Shown here in pieces: positions 1 through 11,476 of a stretch of 64,000 nucleotides of DNA. This DNA comes from Devosia algicola. Its GTDB lineage: Bacteria > Pseudomonadota > Alphaproteobacteria > Rhizobiales > Devosiaceae. The stretch is from contig NZ_CP118246.1 of assembly GCF_028816455.1 (NCBI RefSeq), positions 2,866,501-2,930,500 on the forward strand. Direction: 5' to 3'. Every line of letters starts with the position of its first letter. Positions within the stretch are counted from its first letter, which is position 1. The notes beneath the pieces are model-generated. The model ran no database searches. It worked only from the letters and a program-made list of their open reading frames with translations, and was not told the origin of the DNA. The position numbers and the translations under genes were made by a program.

Positions 1-433
1 AATACCAAATGGCACCAACGGCGGTCGGCGCCATCACTTTGGGCAGGAAATAGAGACTCTTGAACGTCTCCTGAAACGGAATATTGCGCAAAAGCAGCGC
101 CAGCCCCAGTCCGAACGCCAGCGGAAACACGATCGCGCCAACCACCCAGAGCGCGGTATTGCCCAGCGCTTCGGAGAAATACGGCACGGCGAACAGGCGC
201 TGATAGTTGGCCATCCCCGCGAACTGATCCAGGCCGGTGAATTTACGCCATTTGGTAAAGCTGAGAATGACGTTGAAGACCACCGGCGTCAGAAGAAAAA
301 CCGTCACCATGATCACGGCAGGGGCAATGAACAGCCATGCCACGCGCGTCTGCTGCCAGGCGGCCCGTCGCTCGCGTGAGCGCGCCACCTTGATGACGTC
401 CGGGCTGAGCATATGAGAGGCGCTGCTGGCCAT
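1..433 (-). CDS. Sugar ABC transporter permease (MalF/UgpA type), cut by the window edge
   Basis: The first 144 residues of an inner-membrane permease are visible; the rest lies beyond the left edge. The start is the ATG at 433. A basic cytoplasmic N-terminus is followed by a hydrophobic segment (about residues 33-53) and a FxxxxxNYxxLF-like periplasmic stretch, then two further membrane segments containing LLRNIPF and FLPKV. This order is typical of the first half of MalF/UgpA-family permeases that work with a family 1 binding protein. It follows the binding-protein gene on the same strand and is probably the last visible gene of the leftward operon. The substrate is inferred only from the neighbours, as an oligosaccharide or sugar-acid compound. 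Confidence 0.9.
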   Translation of the reverse strand, partial: MASSASHMLSPDVIKVARSRERRAAWQQTRVAWLFIAPAVIMVTVFLLTPVVFNVILSFTKWRKFTGLDQFAGMANYQRLFAVPYFSEALGNTALWVVGAIVFPLAFGLGLALLLRNIPFQETFKSLYFLPKVMAPTAVGAIWY

Positions 434-501
434 GATTGGTTTCCTGTAAATTTGGGTCTCGGCTGCGCCCGGGTGAGCGCAGCCGAGATCAGGTTCAGGA
501 C

Positions 502-1740
502 TTAAAGATTTGCCCAATAGTCGGCATTGATAGCCTGCATGTCAGACATGGATTTTTGAGCCTGATCGGGGGTCGGGTTGAACATGAACGCCCCCATCGC
601 TGCCACCAGATCGCCCTGGATCTGAGACGGCACAGCTTCCCACCAGCGCACGAGTGCCCGTGGATTTGCCTCGGCAACCATTTTCTTGTTGGCCTCGATG
701 GTGGCATTGGGTGCCGCCGCCTTGAGATTGCCGTTATAGACTTGGATCTCGGTACCCAAGGCAGTTGAGGCAGCTTCCCCCATCATCGATTGGACGGCCT
801 TACCAAGGTCGGCATTGGCCGACATGGCCTGCGCCGATACAACGATTGGCGAGGCTTCAACGATCACCGATTGCTCCGCATCGGGCGAAACAGGAGGCAT
901 CAGAAAAGTCTTGAAATCGACGCCCGGCTCCATGCCAGCCGCCGCGAAAGTCCCCGAATGCCAGTCGCCGATCAGGAACATGGCGGCGGACTTGTCGACG
1001 AAGAATTTCTGGTCGTCCTGCTCGCGCGGATCGGTAAAGTATCCCTTGTCATACATCTCGCCCCAAACCTTGAAGGCGTTCTGTACAGTTGGGCCGTCAT
1101 ACGGCACCGAGCCATCGGTCAACCCGACAAAATCATCAGGATTGGTGCCCAGCACCAACTGGCTGAACCAGATGAACGGCATCCAGCCGCCCGACGTAGG
1201 CGCATTGATCGGGGTATATCCAGCAGCCTTGAGCTTGTCGCAAGCGGCGATGAATTCTTCCCAGGTTGTCGGCGGTGCGTCGATCCCGGCATCCGCAAAT
1301 GCTTTGGTATTGTAGAACACCACCCAGTTGGCGACATTGAGCAGCACTCCATAGGGCTTGCCGTCAACGCTGACCAGTTCGCGTTGCGCTGCCGAATAGT
1401 CGCCGTCGGCAATCGCCTGGTCCCAATAGGGGCTCAGATCAGCAGCCACGCCGGTGGCGACAAGGTCACTGAGTTGGTTGCCGTTCCACCAGGTAAAGAA
1501 GGCCGGCACATTGTTGCTGGCAATCGAGGTTTGCATGAAAGCCTGATATTTGTCGGTCGGCGTCAAATCCTGCACATTGATGGTCACCCCGGCAGCCTCA
1601 CCGGCAGCATCGGTTACCGCTTCAATGCCCGGATGCCATTCGGCCTTGTCCGAATAGAGTTTGAGCTCCTGGGCCTGGACCCCGCCCGCCGCCAGCAGCG
1701 TCGTCAGTGCCAGTCCGGTTAGTGTTTTTGTCAGTGACAT
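502..1740 (-). CDS. ABC transporter extracellular sugar-binding protein (family 1)
   Basis: A 412-residue periplasmic binding protein. The start at 1740 gives a clean Sec signal peptide (basic SLTK, hydrophobic LTGLALTTLLAAGG, cleavage after VQAQ), whereas the upstream extension to 1836 has no such logic. The mature protein begins ELKLYSDKAEWHPG and shows the FYNTKAFADAGI and PPTTWEEF motifs of solute-binding family 1 (SBP_bac_1). It would deliver a sugar to the adjacent permease and ATPase. It contains an intact GAGCTC at 1663-1668, one of the sites where the recurrent insertion did not occur. The ligand is unknown. Confidence 0.92.
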   Translation of the reverse strand: MSLTKTLTGLALTTLLAAGGVQAQELKLYSDKAEWHPGIEAVTDAAGEAAGVTINVQDLTPTDKYQAFMQTSIASNNVPAFFTWWNGNQLSDLVATGVAADLSPYWDQAIADGDYSAAQRELVSVDGKPYGVLLNVANWVVFYNTKAFADAGIDAPPTTWEEFIAACDKLKAAGYTPINAPTSGGWMPFIWFSQLVLGTNPDDFVGLTDGSVPYDGPTVQNAFKVWGEMYDKGYFTDPREQDDQKFFVDKSAAMFLIGDWHSGTFAAAGMEPGVDFKTFLMPPVSPDAEQSVIVEASPIVVSAQAMSANADLGKAVQSMMGEAASTALGTEIQVYNGNLKAAAPNATIEANKKMVAEANPRALVRWWEAVPSQIQGDLVAAMGAFMFNPTPDQAQKSMSDMQAINADYWANL

Positions 1741-1777
1741 GGTTCTTCTCTCCCTTTGACAGTTTGTTGATCGGTGC

Positions 1778-2875
1778 TCACCGGAGCACCGAGTCCTGCG
1801 TTTGCTTGTCAAAAACGTGCACCCGCGATCCATCAATGCGAAATTTCAGCGTTTCGTCGGGATCGACAACTCGTGGGTGCTGCATGCGCGACACAATCTC
1901 GGTATCCCCGAGATGGGCGAACAGCAGGCTTTCATTGCCGAGCATTTCGGCAAAATTGACTTTGGCGGTAAAATCGACCCCCACTTCGGGTCGCGAGCCG
2001 TGCCCCTCTGGAATGATGTCCTCGGGACGCACTCCCAAAACCACCGGTGCGCCCTTGGCCGGCAGATCAAATCGATCGGCGGGAACGGCAACATCAAGCC
2101 CCCCACCTTGATCACCGGACCATTGGCATCGGCGTCCACGACGGCATCGAGAAAATTCATCGATGGTGCGCCAATGAAACCGGCGACAAACTGGTTGCGC
2201 GGCCGCTCGAACACGTCCAGCGGCGTGCCGACCTGGGCGACGAGACCATCATGCAACACCACGATCTTGTCGGCCAGCGTCATTGCCTCGACCTGGTCAT
2301 GGGTAACAAAAACCACCGTCGCCTTGAGTCTCGCGCTGCAACCGCTTGATCTCGATGCGGGTCTGGTTACGCAGCTTGGCATCCAGATTGCTCAGCGGCT
2401 CGTCAAACAGGAAAACTTCCGGATCGCGCACCATGGCCCGGCCAATGGCGACGCGTTGCCGCTGTCCACCCGAAAGCTGGGAAGGTCGGCGATCCATATA
2501 GGGGTCCAGCCCGAGCATCGTGGCGGCTTCATTGCGCCGTCGGGCAATTTCGTCGGGTTTGGCGCCGCTGATCTTGAGTCCAAATCCCAGATTGTCCGAC
2601 ACGCTCATGTGGGGATAAAGCGCATAGGACTGAAACACCATGGCAATGCCGCGATCACGCGAGGGCAGGTCATTGACCAGCTTGTCGTCGATCCTGAGTT
2701 CGCCATGGGAAATGGTTTCAAGCCCGGCGATCATGCGCAGCAACGTCGATTTGCCACAGCCCGATGGCCCCACCAGCACCACAAAACTGCCATCCTCGAC
2801 ATCGATGTCGACGCCCTTGATGGCGACGAACTCGCCATAGATCTTGATAATATTGCGCAAGGTAACAGTCGCCAC
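1778..2875 (-). CDS. Sugar ABC transporter ATP-binding protein (UgpC/MsmX/MalK type), frame broken twice
   Basis: Corrected length is 365 residues. The Walker A motif GPSGCGKST lies near residue 37, followed by the signature LSGGQRQRV, Walker [17 protein letters not shown], the switch histidine [10 protein letters not shown] and a C-terminal regulatory domain with LGVRPEDI. This is the shared sugar-importer ATPase group. The frame breaks at 2329, where GAGCTC reads GAGTCTC and one extra base separates RLQRE from LKATVV. It breaks again at the C run 2099-2104, which looks one base short (G7 read as G6 on the coding strand). Both corrections together restore 366 codons. ATG 2875 is the start. 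Confidence 0.93.
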
Positions 2876-2886
2876 CCGCAGTCCTC

Positions 2887-4112
2887 CTAGCGTTGTGCCG
2901 GATCGGCATAGCGGCTCTCTGGCTGGATCGAGTACCAGCCAGGCCGTTGCGGATCGCGGTCATAGGTGTAGCCGCCGACATCGGCAAAATGGCCGGCGTA
3001 ATGGGCGAGCCTTGTCGCGGTCGACCTCGACACCGAGCCCCGGCCCCTTGGGCAGGGCAATTTCGCCATCGACATATTTCATCTTGCCCCCGACAATGAT
3101 GTCGTCGAGCAGATGATGATAATGTGCGTCCGCCGCAAAACTCATATTGGGCAGCGCTGCGCCCAGATGCAGCATCGAAGCCAGTTGGATACCCGCTTCC
3201 CCCGAGGAATGCACGCTGGTGCCCATCTGGAAGGTTTCCAGCACCTGCCCGGCGCGGTAGGCCTGTCTCAGCCCGCCCCAGAAGGTGGTATCGAGCAGGA
3301 TGACATCGACCGCTTCGAGTCGCACGCAGGTGGCGAGCCTGTTCAAAATTGACCACCACCGTATTGGTGGCAGTGGGAATGGAAATGCGGTCGCGCAACC
3401 GCCGCATGCCTTCCAGACCAAAACAGGGGTCTTCATAATAATCGTTGCGGATATGGGTGATCTGCCCGGCAACACGGATCGAATCCTCAACCGTCCAGAC
3501 GCTATTGGGGTCTAACCGGAAACTGTCCCCGGGAAACGCATCGGCCAGCGCCGAATAGACGTCAACATCATGGTCGGGCTTGAACACGCCGCCCTTGAGT
3601 TTGTGAGTCTTGAAGCCGTTGAGCGTTTTCTGTCGCTTGGCCTCGGCAACAATCTCGTCGGCGGAAAATTCGTCCCCAAACCCGTTTTCGGCATTGGCGT
3701 AGCGATAAAAAAGATAGCTGGCAAAGGGGATGGATTCGCGCAACGCGCCCCCGATCAGATCGCAGGCACGCACGCCCAGCGCCTTGCCAGCGACATCCAT
3801 GCAGGCCATCTCTATAGCCGCATGGACCTGCATGCGCGAATTATAAAGGCTGGCCACCGGATTCATGATTTTCCAGCGCAACTGTTCCAGTTGCAGCGGA
3901 TCATGGCCCTTGAGATAGGGCAAAAGGCTGCGAACCGAATTTTCCGCCGCCTCGCCCCCGCCGCCCAATTCGCCCCAGCCCGACAGTCCCTCATCGGTCA
4001 CGACTTCCACAATGGTGCGGATAAATCGGCCCCAATGCGCCCCCGCCGCGTGCCGAAGCGGTGCTTCAAGGGGCAGCGCAATTGTGGTCGCCTTGATATC
4101 GACGATCTTCAT
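2887..4112 (-). CDS. Enolase-superfamily dehydratase, glucarate dehydratase-like; two frame breaks
   Basis: Corrected length is 407 residues. The family is recognised by the KLK lysine pair in THKLKGGVF, the metal ligands in RLDPN, YYEDP and PTATN, the later DTTFW (aspartate of the His-Asp dyad) and the histidine in TSVHSSGE. That set and spacing match the D-glucarate dehydratase group rather than mandelate racemase itself. The expected reaction is dehydration of a hexarate or related sugar acid to a 2-keto-3-deoxy product; the exact substrate is unknown. Two extra bases of the AG|CTC class break it, at 3338/3339 (after NFEQ) and 3010/3011 (after VDRDK). It sits 4 bp downstream of the SDR gene. 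Confidence 0.87.
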
Positions 4113-4115
4113 CTG

Positions 4116-4895
4116 CTATTTCCCCGCGTCCTTGGGGGCGCCACCGATCTGGGCCAGCAGCCCGCCATCAACCCGGATGGTTTCGCCGGTGATGAAGGAG
4201 GCCTTGTCCGAGAGCAAGAAGGCAATGACATCGGCAATTTCGGAGGCTTCGGCGCGGCGGCCCAGCGGATGCATGGCATCTACTACAGCGCTCAGCGCTT
4301 CGGGATCAGGATCAAGCGCAATGGCGGCGCGCAATAAAGGTGTATCGACCGAGCCGGGCGCAACGCCAACGACACGCACGCCATTGCCCGCTTCATCCAC
4401 GGCCATGGCGGTGACAAGGCCAACCAGCGCATGCTTGGAAACCACATAGGCCAATGCGCCTTTTTGTGCCGCCATGCCCTGCACCGATGCTGTCAAAATG
4501 ATGGCGCCGCGCTGGCGGCGCAATTCAGGCATTGCCGCCTTGGCGACCAGAAATGCGCCGGTCAGATTGACATCGAGCACTTCGGCCCATAGCGCCTCGC
4601 TGGTTTCCAGCACGTCGCCATAGCGCTGGATACCGGCATTGTGGGAAACCCCGGCCAGGCCACCAAACCGGTCTTTCGCGAGGCTAACGGCGGCCTCGCA
4701 ATCGGCCAGACTGCTGACCGATCCGACATGGGTCGCCACAGCGCCCCCGATCTCGGCGGCTGTGGTTTTGAGCGCAGCTGCATCCCGGTCAAACAGCACG
4801 AGATTTTTGCCTTCAGCCGCCAGCACCTCCGCGACAGCACGGCCAATTCCCATGGCAGCACCCGTGACCAAAACCGTTTTGCCTGCCTCATTCAC
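4116..4895 (-). CDS. SDR-family NAD(P)-dependent oxidoreductase
   Basis: A 259-residue short-chain dehydrogenase. The nucleotide-binding motif TGAAMGIG lies near the N-terminus, HNAGIQ is the NNAG equivalent, TASVQG carries the active-site serine, and YVVSK holds the catalytic Tyr and Lys. The C-terminal GETIRVDGG is typical. I choose GTG 4895 because AGGAGG lies eight bases upstream on the coding strand and the protein then begins just before the Rossmann fold; upstream in-frame sequence overlaps the divergent promoter. It is first in the leftward operon and is likely a sugar or sugar-acid dehydrogenase. Confidence 0.9.
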   Translation of the reverse strand: MNEAGKTVLVTGAAMGIGRAVAEVLAAEGKNLVLFDRDAAALKTTAAEIGGAVATHVGSVSSLADCEAAVSLAKDRFGGLAGVSHNAGIQRYGDVLETSEALWAEVLDVNLTGAFLVAKAAMPELRRQRGAIILTASVQGMAAQKGALAYVVSKHALVGLVTAMAVDEAGNGVRVVGVAPGSVDTPLLRAAIALDPDPEALSAVVDAMHPLGRRAEASEIADVIAFLLSDKASFITGETIRVDGGLLAQIGGAPKDAGK

Positions 4896-4921
4896 AGCGT
4901 ATTTCCTCCTCTTGCCAAACC

Positions 4922-4951
4922 AATGTAGAGCTACCATACTAGTCGTGTCAA
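4922..4951 (-). promoter_or_regulatory. Predicted sigma-70 promoter for the leftward sugar operon
   Basis: On the minus strand TTGACA (4951-4946) and TACATT (4927-4922) are separated by 18 bases, about 27 bases before the SDR GTG start. The spacer carries ACTAGT, a possible operator half. The spacing and the perfect -35 box support a promoter; no experiment is implied. Confidence 0.5.
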
Positions 4952-5032
4952 TTGACTTGTGCTGACGATGCGGCGTTTGGCAAAACCCAGCCAATGCCAG
5001 TAGCGCGACCTTGGTTTGCGGAGGAAACAATC

Positions 5033-6138
5033 ATGCGGATTTTTGCGTTCGCGGGCAGCCTGACGCGGCAATTGCCGCAATATGGCGCTGCAAACGGCGA
5101 GGGGATTACCCAGTTCGAACTGGACCCGACAAGCGGAAAACTTACCGTCAAATCGGTCGAAGGCGCCATCGAAGACAGGCTCCTGGCTGGTGGTCAATGG
5201 GGCCGGGGACCGGCTTTATGCGACCTGCGAAGTCACCGGTTCTGATCAGGGCGCCGTAACCGCCTTTGCGATTGACGCTAAAACCGGGCACCTGTCTCAC
5301 CTTGGCTCACAGCCAAGCCTTGGCGGCGAAGTGTGCCATGCATCAATAACCCCTGATGGACGATTTCTTCTGGTGGCCAACTATAATGGCGCCACCCCGA
5401 CGGGATGGCCGGACAAATCCATTTCGGTGTTTCCGCTTGCACAGGACGGCAATTTGTTGCCGGCCGTCTGCAGCATCGCCCATACCGGCAGTGGTCCCAA
5501 CGCCGAACGCCAGACGCGTGCCCATGCCCATTGCATTATGCCAACCCCGGACGGCAAACATGTCTACGTCGCCGATCTCGGCGCCGACCGATTGTTTGCC
5601 TATGCGCTTGGCCAAGACGGCCAGTTGAGCGCTGCACCCGACCGTGATTTTACCGTGCCTGCCGGTGTCGGCCCGCGCCACATTGTTTTTCATCCCGATG
5701 GCCAGGCTCTTGTTCATGGTAAGCGAGTTGACCCCTGTCGTCATGCGCTTCAGCATAGACAAGGTCAGTGGTGCACTTCACGCCGAGCAGACCATGGCGA
5801 TCCCGCCGGGCGACGCGCCGATCACGCAGCCCGCGGGCATCATATTGTCGCCCGACAATCGGCACCTGCTGGTCTCCCTACGCGTATCCAACGAGATTTT
5901 GGGCTTTGCCATTGATGCCGATAGCGGCGCACTGGTTGAGACCGGCCGTTGGTCCTGTGGCGGCAATACACCGCGCGCGCTGGCTTTTGCGCCGTCGGGT
6001 CGCCATGTCGTCGTTGCCAATCAGGATTCCGATAGTGTCACCGTATTCACCTTTGACCCGCAAAGCGGCGAACTCGGTGCGCTTGTTCACAACCAACCCA
6101 CGGGCAGTCCGATGGCTGTCGCCTTTGCCACCGTCTAG
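5033..6138 (+). CDS. Lactonase family beta-propeller protein (6-phosphogluconolactonase-like), two frame breaks
   Basis: Corrected length is 367 residues, usual for the YbhE/Pgl seven-bladed lactonases. Repeated blades carry HASITPDGRF, NYNG, HCIMPTPDGKHVYVADLG, RHIVFHPDGQ, SPDNRHL and VANQDSDSV. It probably hydrolyses an aldonolactone released by the dehydrogenase and epimerase neighbours. The start at 5033 has GGAGGAAA eight bases upstream. The frame is broken by an extra G at 5178/5179 (AGCTCC read AGGCTCC) and at 5705/5706 (CAGCTC read CAGGCTC). It is divergent from the SDR operon. Confidence 0.88.
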
Positions 6139-6185
6139 GCGGTGTACCGCTCACAACCAATCACTCTCTCCAAATCGAGCACACC

Positions 6186-8811
6186 ATGATCAAGGAAATT
6201 CTGTTCGTCCATCACAGCCACACCGATATTGGCTATACCCACCCCCAACCGGTGGTGATGGAGCCTGCATCGCCGCTTCATTGACGAGGCGCTCGATATT
6301 GCCGAGCGCACTGCCGACTATCCCGACGACAGTCGCTTCCGCTGGACCTGCGAAGTCACCGGCATCACCATGGATTGGTGGAAGAACGCCTCCAACACCG
6401 ACCGCGATCGCTTCTTGGCGGCGGTCAAGCGCGGCCAGTTCGAAGTCGCCGGCATGGGGTGGCACATGACCCCGCTGATGGATCATTCCATGGTGATCGA
6501 TGTTCTCAAATCGGTCCAGTTCTTCCGCGATCTGGGCATTCCCGTGCGCTCGGCGATGAATACGGACGTCAATGGCCTGCCATGGGGCGTCATTGATGCT
6601 CTGCTTGATCATGGCATCACCGGCATTTCGATGGCGATCAACGAACATTATGGCCACGCGCTCAAACCCTGGCCGCGCGCTTTCAACTGGGAGGCACCGG
6701 GCGGGCGCACTATCACCGCCTATAATGGCTTCATCTATGGCGTCACCTCGGACCGGAGCCTGCGCATCCCGCTCGATATGGACGAAGCGCGCACCCGCGT
6801 GCCGCAATGGGCACAACGCTGGGAGGCCACCGGCTATCCCCACCCGTTCCTGATGATGCAGATCACCAATATTCGTTACCACGATAATGGTGCGCCCCAA
6901 GCCGCCCTGCCCGATTTCATTCGTCGTTTCAATGATGGCAACGCTGCCAACCAGGGCGTAAAACTGCGTTTTGGCACCCTCTCGGAGTTTTTTGACCGGC
7001 TGCGCGCCGAACCGGCGGAAACCTTGCCGACCCTGCGCGGCGACTGGACTGACTGGTGGAATTTTGGCGCCGGCAGCACGGCCCATGAAACCGCCCAGGT
7101 CCTGCGCGGCCAGCGCGACCTTGATGATGCGCTGGCGCTCGAAACCTGGCATCGCGACGCGACCCCGCGCCGTGCCATGCTACACAATAGCGCCCGCGCC
7201 GGACTGGCACTTTATGCCGAACACACCTGGGGCGCAGACCGCTCGATCAGCCATCCGCATTCACCCGAAACGCGTACCCAGCAACTGCTCAAGCTGGCGA
7301 CTGTTGCCGAAGGGGCAAGCGTTGCACGCATGTTGCGCCGGGACGGGCTTGAACGTTTGGCCATCGAAGCGGGCGGCGACGAACCGCGTGTTCTGGTCTT
7401 TAATCCCCATCCTTTTGCGGTGCGTCAGTCGGTGCGGCTGCCGTACCTGCCGCCCTTGGCTGGGGCGCCGGATCCCAAACAGGGGTTCGGACTTGAGGAT
7501 ATCGTGCCAACCGGCCCGTCCTCGCATCGCATCCAACGCCAGGACGTCGTAAGTTCGGACCTCACCGATGAGCGCGCTTTCTGGAGCGCCCCGATTTCGG
7601 TGCCGCCGCTTTCCTACCAGACGTTTGCCGCCGAGGCGGTGCGTCCCGCCGATACCAGCACCATGAGTTGCACCGACAGCACCCTGTCAAACGGTCAGGT
7701 TACCTTGACCTTCGACCAGCAGGCTGGCGGCGTGACCTCGCTTGAACGCAATGGCGTCGAATATGCCGCCCCCGCCGCCGGAAATCTAATATTCGGCGTC
7801 CCGGTGCTGGAGCAGATCGAAAGCGGCGTTCGCACCGACATGTTCGATAAGGTGGCGCTGGAATCCCCCGATTGGCACAAGGCCTGGCATACTGACTGGA
7901 AAGCCCGGCGCCATATGCCGACCAAACTGGTCGACACCAAAACCGTATCCGCTCGTGGCAGTGCCCAACTGACCCAGATCTTTGCCTTGTCCAATGGCGA
8001 GCAGGTCGAAATGATCTACCGGCTCCTGCCCGACGATCCCAGCGTTCAGATCGAAGCGGTGGTCAGCAAATTGCCACGCGCCGACGCCGAATCGCTCTAT
8101 TTGCCGATGATGGCAGCGCTCGGTCCCGATTGGTCGACCGATTATGAAACCGGAGGCGCCACCGTCGCGCTCGACGACGAGCAGTTGCCCTATGCCAGCC
8201 GTCATTACATCACCACCCAGCGATTCATTCGTGTTGCCGATGCCAAACACGAACTGATGGTGGCCTGTCCTGATGCGCCGCTTTGGCAGATCGGCGGGTT
8301 TACCTATGGCCGGTTCGGCGAGCCTGATGGCCGCGTTGAACGCCAGCACCCGGCACTTCTGGCATGGCTTACCAACAATTACTGGAGCACCAATTTCCAG
8401 GCCGACCAGAGCGGCAAACTCCGCTTCCGCTTTACGCTGTTGCCGGCGCCAAAACAGGCACTTGGTGCGTCGATACAAGGTGCACTGGCTCATACCCGTC
8501 CGCTGGCAACCCACGTCTATGCCGAACGCGGCGCGGTCAAGCAGGCGGCAGCATCGCTTCTGACCACCGATCTCGGGCCATTGGTACTGACCCGGCTCGA
8601 AACCGATGGGGCAGGCGTTGCGATGAGCCTGCTTAATCCCGGCGATGAAACCATCGAGGCTAAAATCGGCTCTGGCCTTCTCAAACTTGCCAGCGCCGCC
8701 AGAACCTCGCTTGCCGGCGAGACGCTCGAAACTCTTTCCTGTTCGGAGGGTACGGCCCGCTTCACTGTCGGCCCCCGTGCCTGGACCCGCATCAGACTAG
8801 CGACCCATTAG
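6186..8811 (+). CDS. Glycoside hydrolase family 38-like alpha-mannosidase (1), frame broken near the N-terminus
   Basis: Corrected length is 874 residues. The N-terminal HSHTDIGYT (about residues 10-18) carries the zinc-binding His and Asp of GH38, and the aspartate in NTDVNG (about residue 127) is at the nucleophile position. A middle helical domain and long beta-sandwich domains follow. The protein would remove alpha-mannose or a related sugar; no signal peptide is visible, so it probably acts in the cytoplasm after import. GAGCTG reads GAGCCTG at 6264/6265, which stops translation after about 32 residues; deleting one C gives VVMELHRRFID and joins the full frame. The second mannosidase starts 17 bp later and is clearly related. 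Confidence 0.87.
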
Positions 8812-8827
8812 CCCAAAGGAGACCCCG

Positions 8828-11459
8828 ATGAGCAAGATCAAGACCATCTATATCTGCAACCACGCCCACACCGATATCGGCTTTACCGACTATCAACCAG
8901 TCGCCTTGCGCCAGCATGGCGAGTTTGTTGGTCAGGCTCTTGACCTGATAGAGGCCACCGATGGATTTCCAGCCGAGGCGCAATATCGCTGGACAATCGA
9001 AACCACCGGGCCGTTCCTCAAATATCTGCGTAGCGCCAGCAAGGCCGAAATCGCGCGGTTCCGCCATTGGCATGAGCAGGGCCGCATCGATATTGCCGGC
9101 ATGCAATACAACATGACGCCGCTACTCAATGTTGAGCAGATGCACCGCAGTCTCTATCCATTGCGGGCGCTGCGGGACGAATTCGGCTTTCATGTCGAAG
9201 CGGCGATGCAGGATGACGTCAATGGCGTCTCCTGGCTCTATGCCGATCTTTTGGCTGAGCTGGGCATCAAATTCTATACCGCCGCCATCAACCCGATCCG
9301 GGGCGCACGGCCAAAGCCATTTCCCGGTGCCTTCCGCTGGGAAGGCCCGAGCGGCAACAAAATTCTGGCCTGGAATGGCTATCATTATCTGTTCGGTCGC
9401 AGTCAGGCGGGGCTGGGCAATTGGGATCTGGTCGACCGGCTGTTGCCGCGCTGGATCGACGAACTTGAAAACGACAAATCCTATCCCTTCGATTTCCTTT
9501 ATTGCGAATCCACCCACCCGGTGCGCGTCGATAATGGCCCACCGGACGCGCGCATGCCCGAATTCGTCAAGCGCTGGAATGAGGATGGCCGCCCCTACAA
9601 GATGGAATTCATCACCGTCACAGATTTTGGTCGGCTGCTGGAAGAAAAATACGCCAAATCCATTGCCACCCAACGAGGCGACTGGACCGACCATTGGGCC
9701 GATGGTGTCGGCTCGTCGGCCTTCGAGGTTGGCGTCAATCGTGCCGCCCACGAAATCGTCGGCATCGGCGAAGCGCTTGAAGCCTGGCGCCGAAGCAAGG
9801 GGCAAAGCGCCTGGGACGCTGACAAGGCTGCCGATATCTATGAATCGATGACCCTGTTTGATGAACACACCTGGGGTGCCTACTCTTCGGTCGAAGCGCC
9901 CCATTCGCTGTTCAGCCAGGCCCAGTGGAATCATAAGGCCGGCTTTGCCTATCGCGCCGCCATGGAAGGGCACTCCAGCGTTGCCAACGCCGCCAATGCA
10001 CTGGCAGCACCGCTCGGCACCAAGGGGCCGGAGGGCATTTTCAACCTCGGCAATCTTGATCCCAGCGAAGCCTTCAAGGCTTCGGGCATTGAGCAATTGC
10101 TGGTGTTCAATACCCTGCCTTGGGAGCGCAAGGTGATTGTCGAAGAGCCTGAACCACGCGGTGGTGCCGCCCCGGTCGGGGTGCTCGACACCTTCTTCAA
10201 TCGGCGCAGCACCTGGGGTGGTCCGCGCCCTTACCCCGAAATTCGCCGCGTTGCCGGCACCGTGCCGCCCATGGGATATGCCTTTCTAGATCTCACGCAA
10301 GGCGTGCCGGCCAGCGATCTCAAGGCCGATGGCGACACTATCGAAAACAAGCATTATCGCCTCAAGATCGACCCCAAGACCGGTGCCATCGCCGAGCTGT
10401 TCGACAAGGCGCAAAGCCATGATTTTGCTGCCAAATATCAGGGCTGGGGACCGGGTGAATATATCTATGAAACCGTCGATTCCCCCGATGATCGCCTGGC
10501 CATTGCCGACATCAGCTTTGACAAGCCAGAGTTTTTTACCGGCCACAAGGACACCCCGTGGCGTCGCCAGACCGCAACAAAGGTCACGCTCAAAAAGGCC
10601 GAAATATTTGAAGGCCGCGCTTCGATCACTGTTACCATCGAGGCCCCCGGCGTCTCCAGCGCCAGCGTCGTTTATGCCCTTGATGCCGATACCAAATGCG
10701 TCATGGTGGATTGGTTGATCGACAAGCTCGACCACCCCAAGGCTGAGGCGGTGTTCATCGCCTTTCCCTTTAATCTCGATGCCGCCAATTTCGAGCTGGA
10801 TCTCAACGGCATTGCCGCCACCCCCAACGATGATCAACTCGATGGCGCCGCCAAGGACTGGTACCCGACCGGCCGCTGGATCAATGTCAGCGACAAGCGC
10901 CGTGGCGTCACCCTGGTGCCGCTCGATACCCCGCTCGCCCATCTTGGTGGCATCACCACCGGCAAGTGGGATCGCACCCTGCATCCCGAGGGGCCAACGA
11001 TCATGAGACTGGGCACTCAACAACCATTGGCTGGTCAATTTCAAATCATCGCAAAGTGGACCAATCCCGCTGCGCTATCGTCTGGTAACCCACGATGGTC
11101 CCGCCGACGCGGCGGTCGCGGCCCGCTTTGCCGCCGAAATGGCGGTCCCCCCGGTCACGGTGCGCGACATTGCCCCGACCGGCAAAACCTCGGACAGTTT
11201 TTTTGCCGTCGATCTCAAATCCCCGGTGCTGGTCACCACCAAGCCGGGCGAGGACAATGGTTGGGTCGCCATGCGGTTGCAAAACCTGTCGTCAAAACCA
11301 GCGTCGCCAACCCTGACTTTTGCACAGCGACCGGCAGGCGCGCGCGCCGCCGATCCGCTCGAGCATCCAGGCGATCCTCTGCCGCTCGATGGCAAGGCAC
11401 TGAGCGTGACGCTAAAACCACGCGAAATCCGCACCATCCTGGTGCGGTTTGCTTCCTGA
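8828..11459 (+). CDS. Glycoside hydrolase family 38-like alpha-mannosidase (2), frame broken near the C-terminus
   Basis: Corrected length is 876 residues. It starts at ATG 8828 with AAAGGAGA upstream. Zinc motif HAHTDIGFT and nucleophile-region QDDVNG match its upstream neighbour at the same spacing, so the two are tandem paralogues or subunits. The break is an extra A at 11008: ATGAGCTGG reads ATGAGACTGG. With it removed the protein runs through LNNHWLVNF and on to a C-terminal beta domain ending ILVRFAS. It is one of two sites where the inserted base is A/T rather than G/C. Cytoplasmic action is likely, as there is no signal peptide. Confidence 0.87.
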
Positions 11460-11476
11460 CGATCAGCCTGCGGCGG

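Noticed and set aside
1802..2890. A long plus-strand frame over the ATPase gene
   Set aside because: Antisense shadow of a gene with clear ABC motifs on the minus strand.
9122..10096. A long minus-strand frame inside mannosidase 2
   Set aside because: Antisense shadow; the plus strand carries the GH38 motifs.
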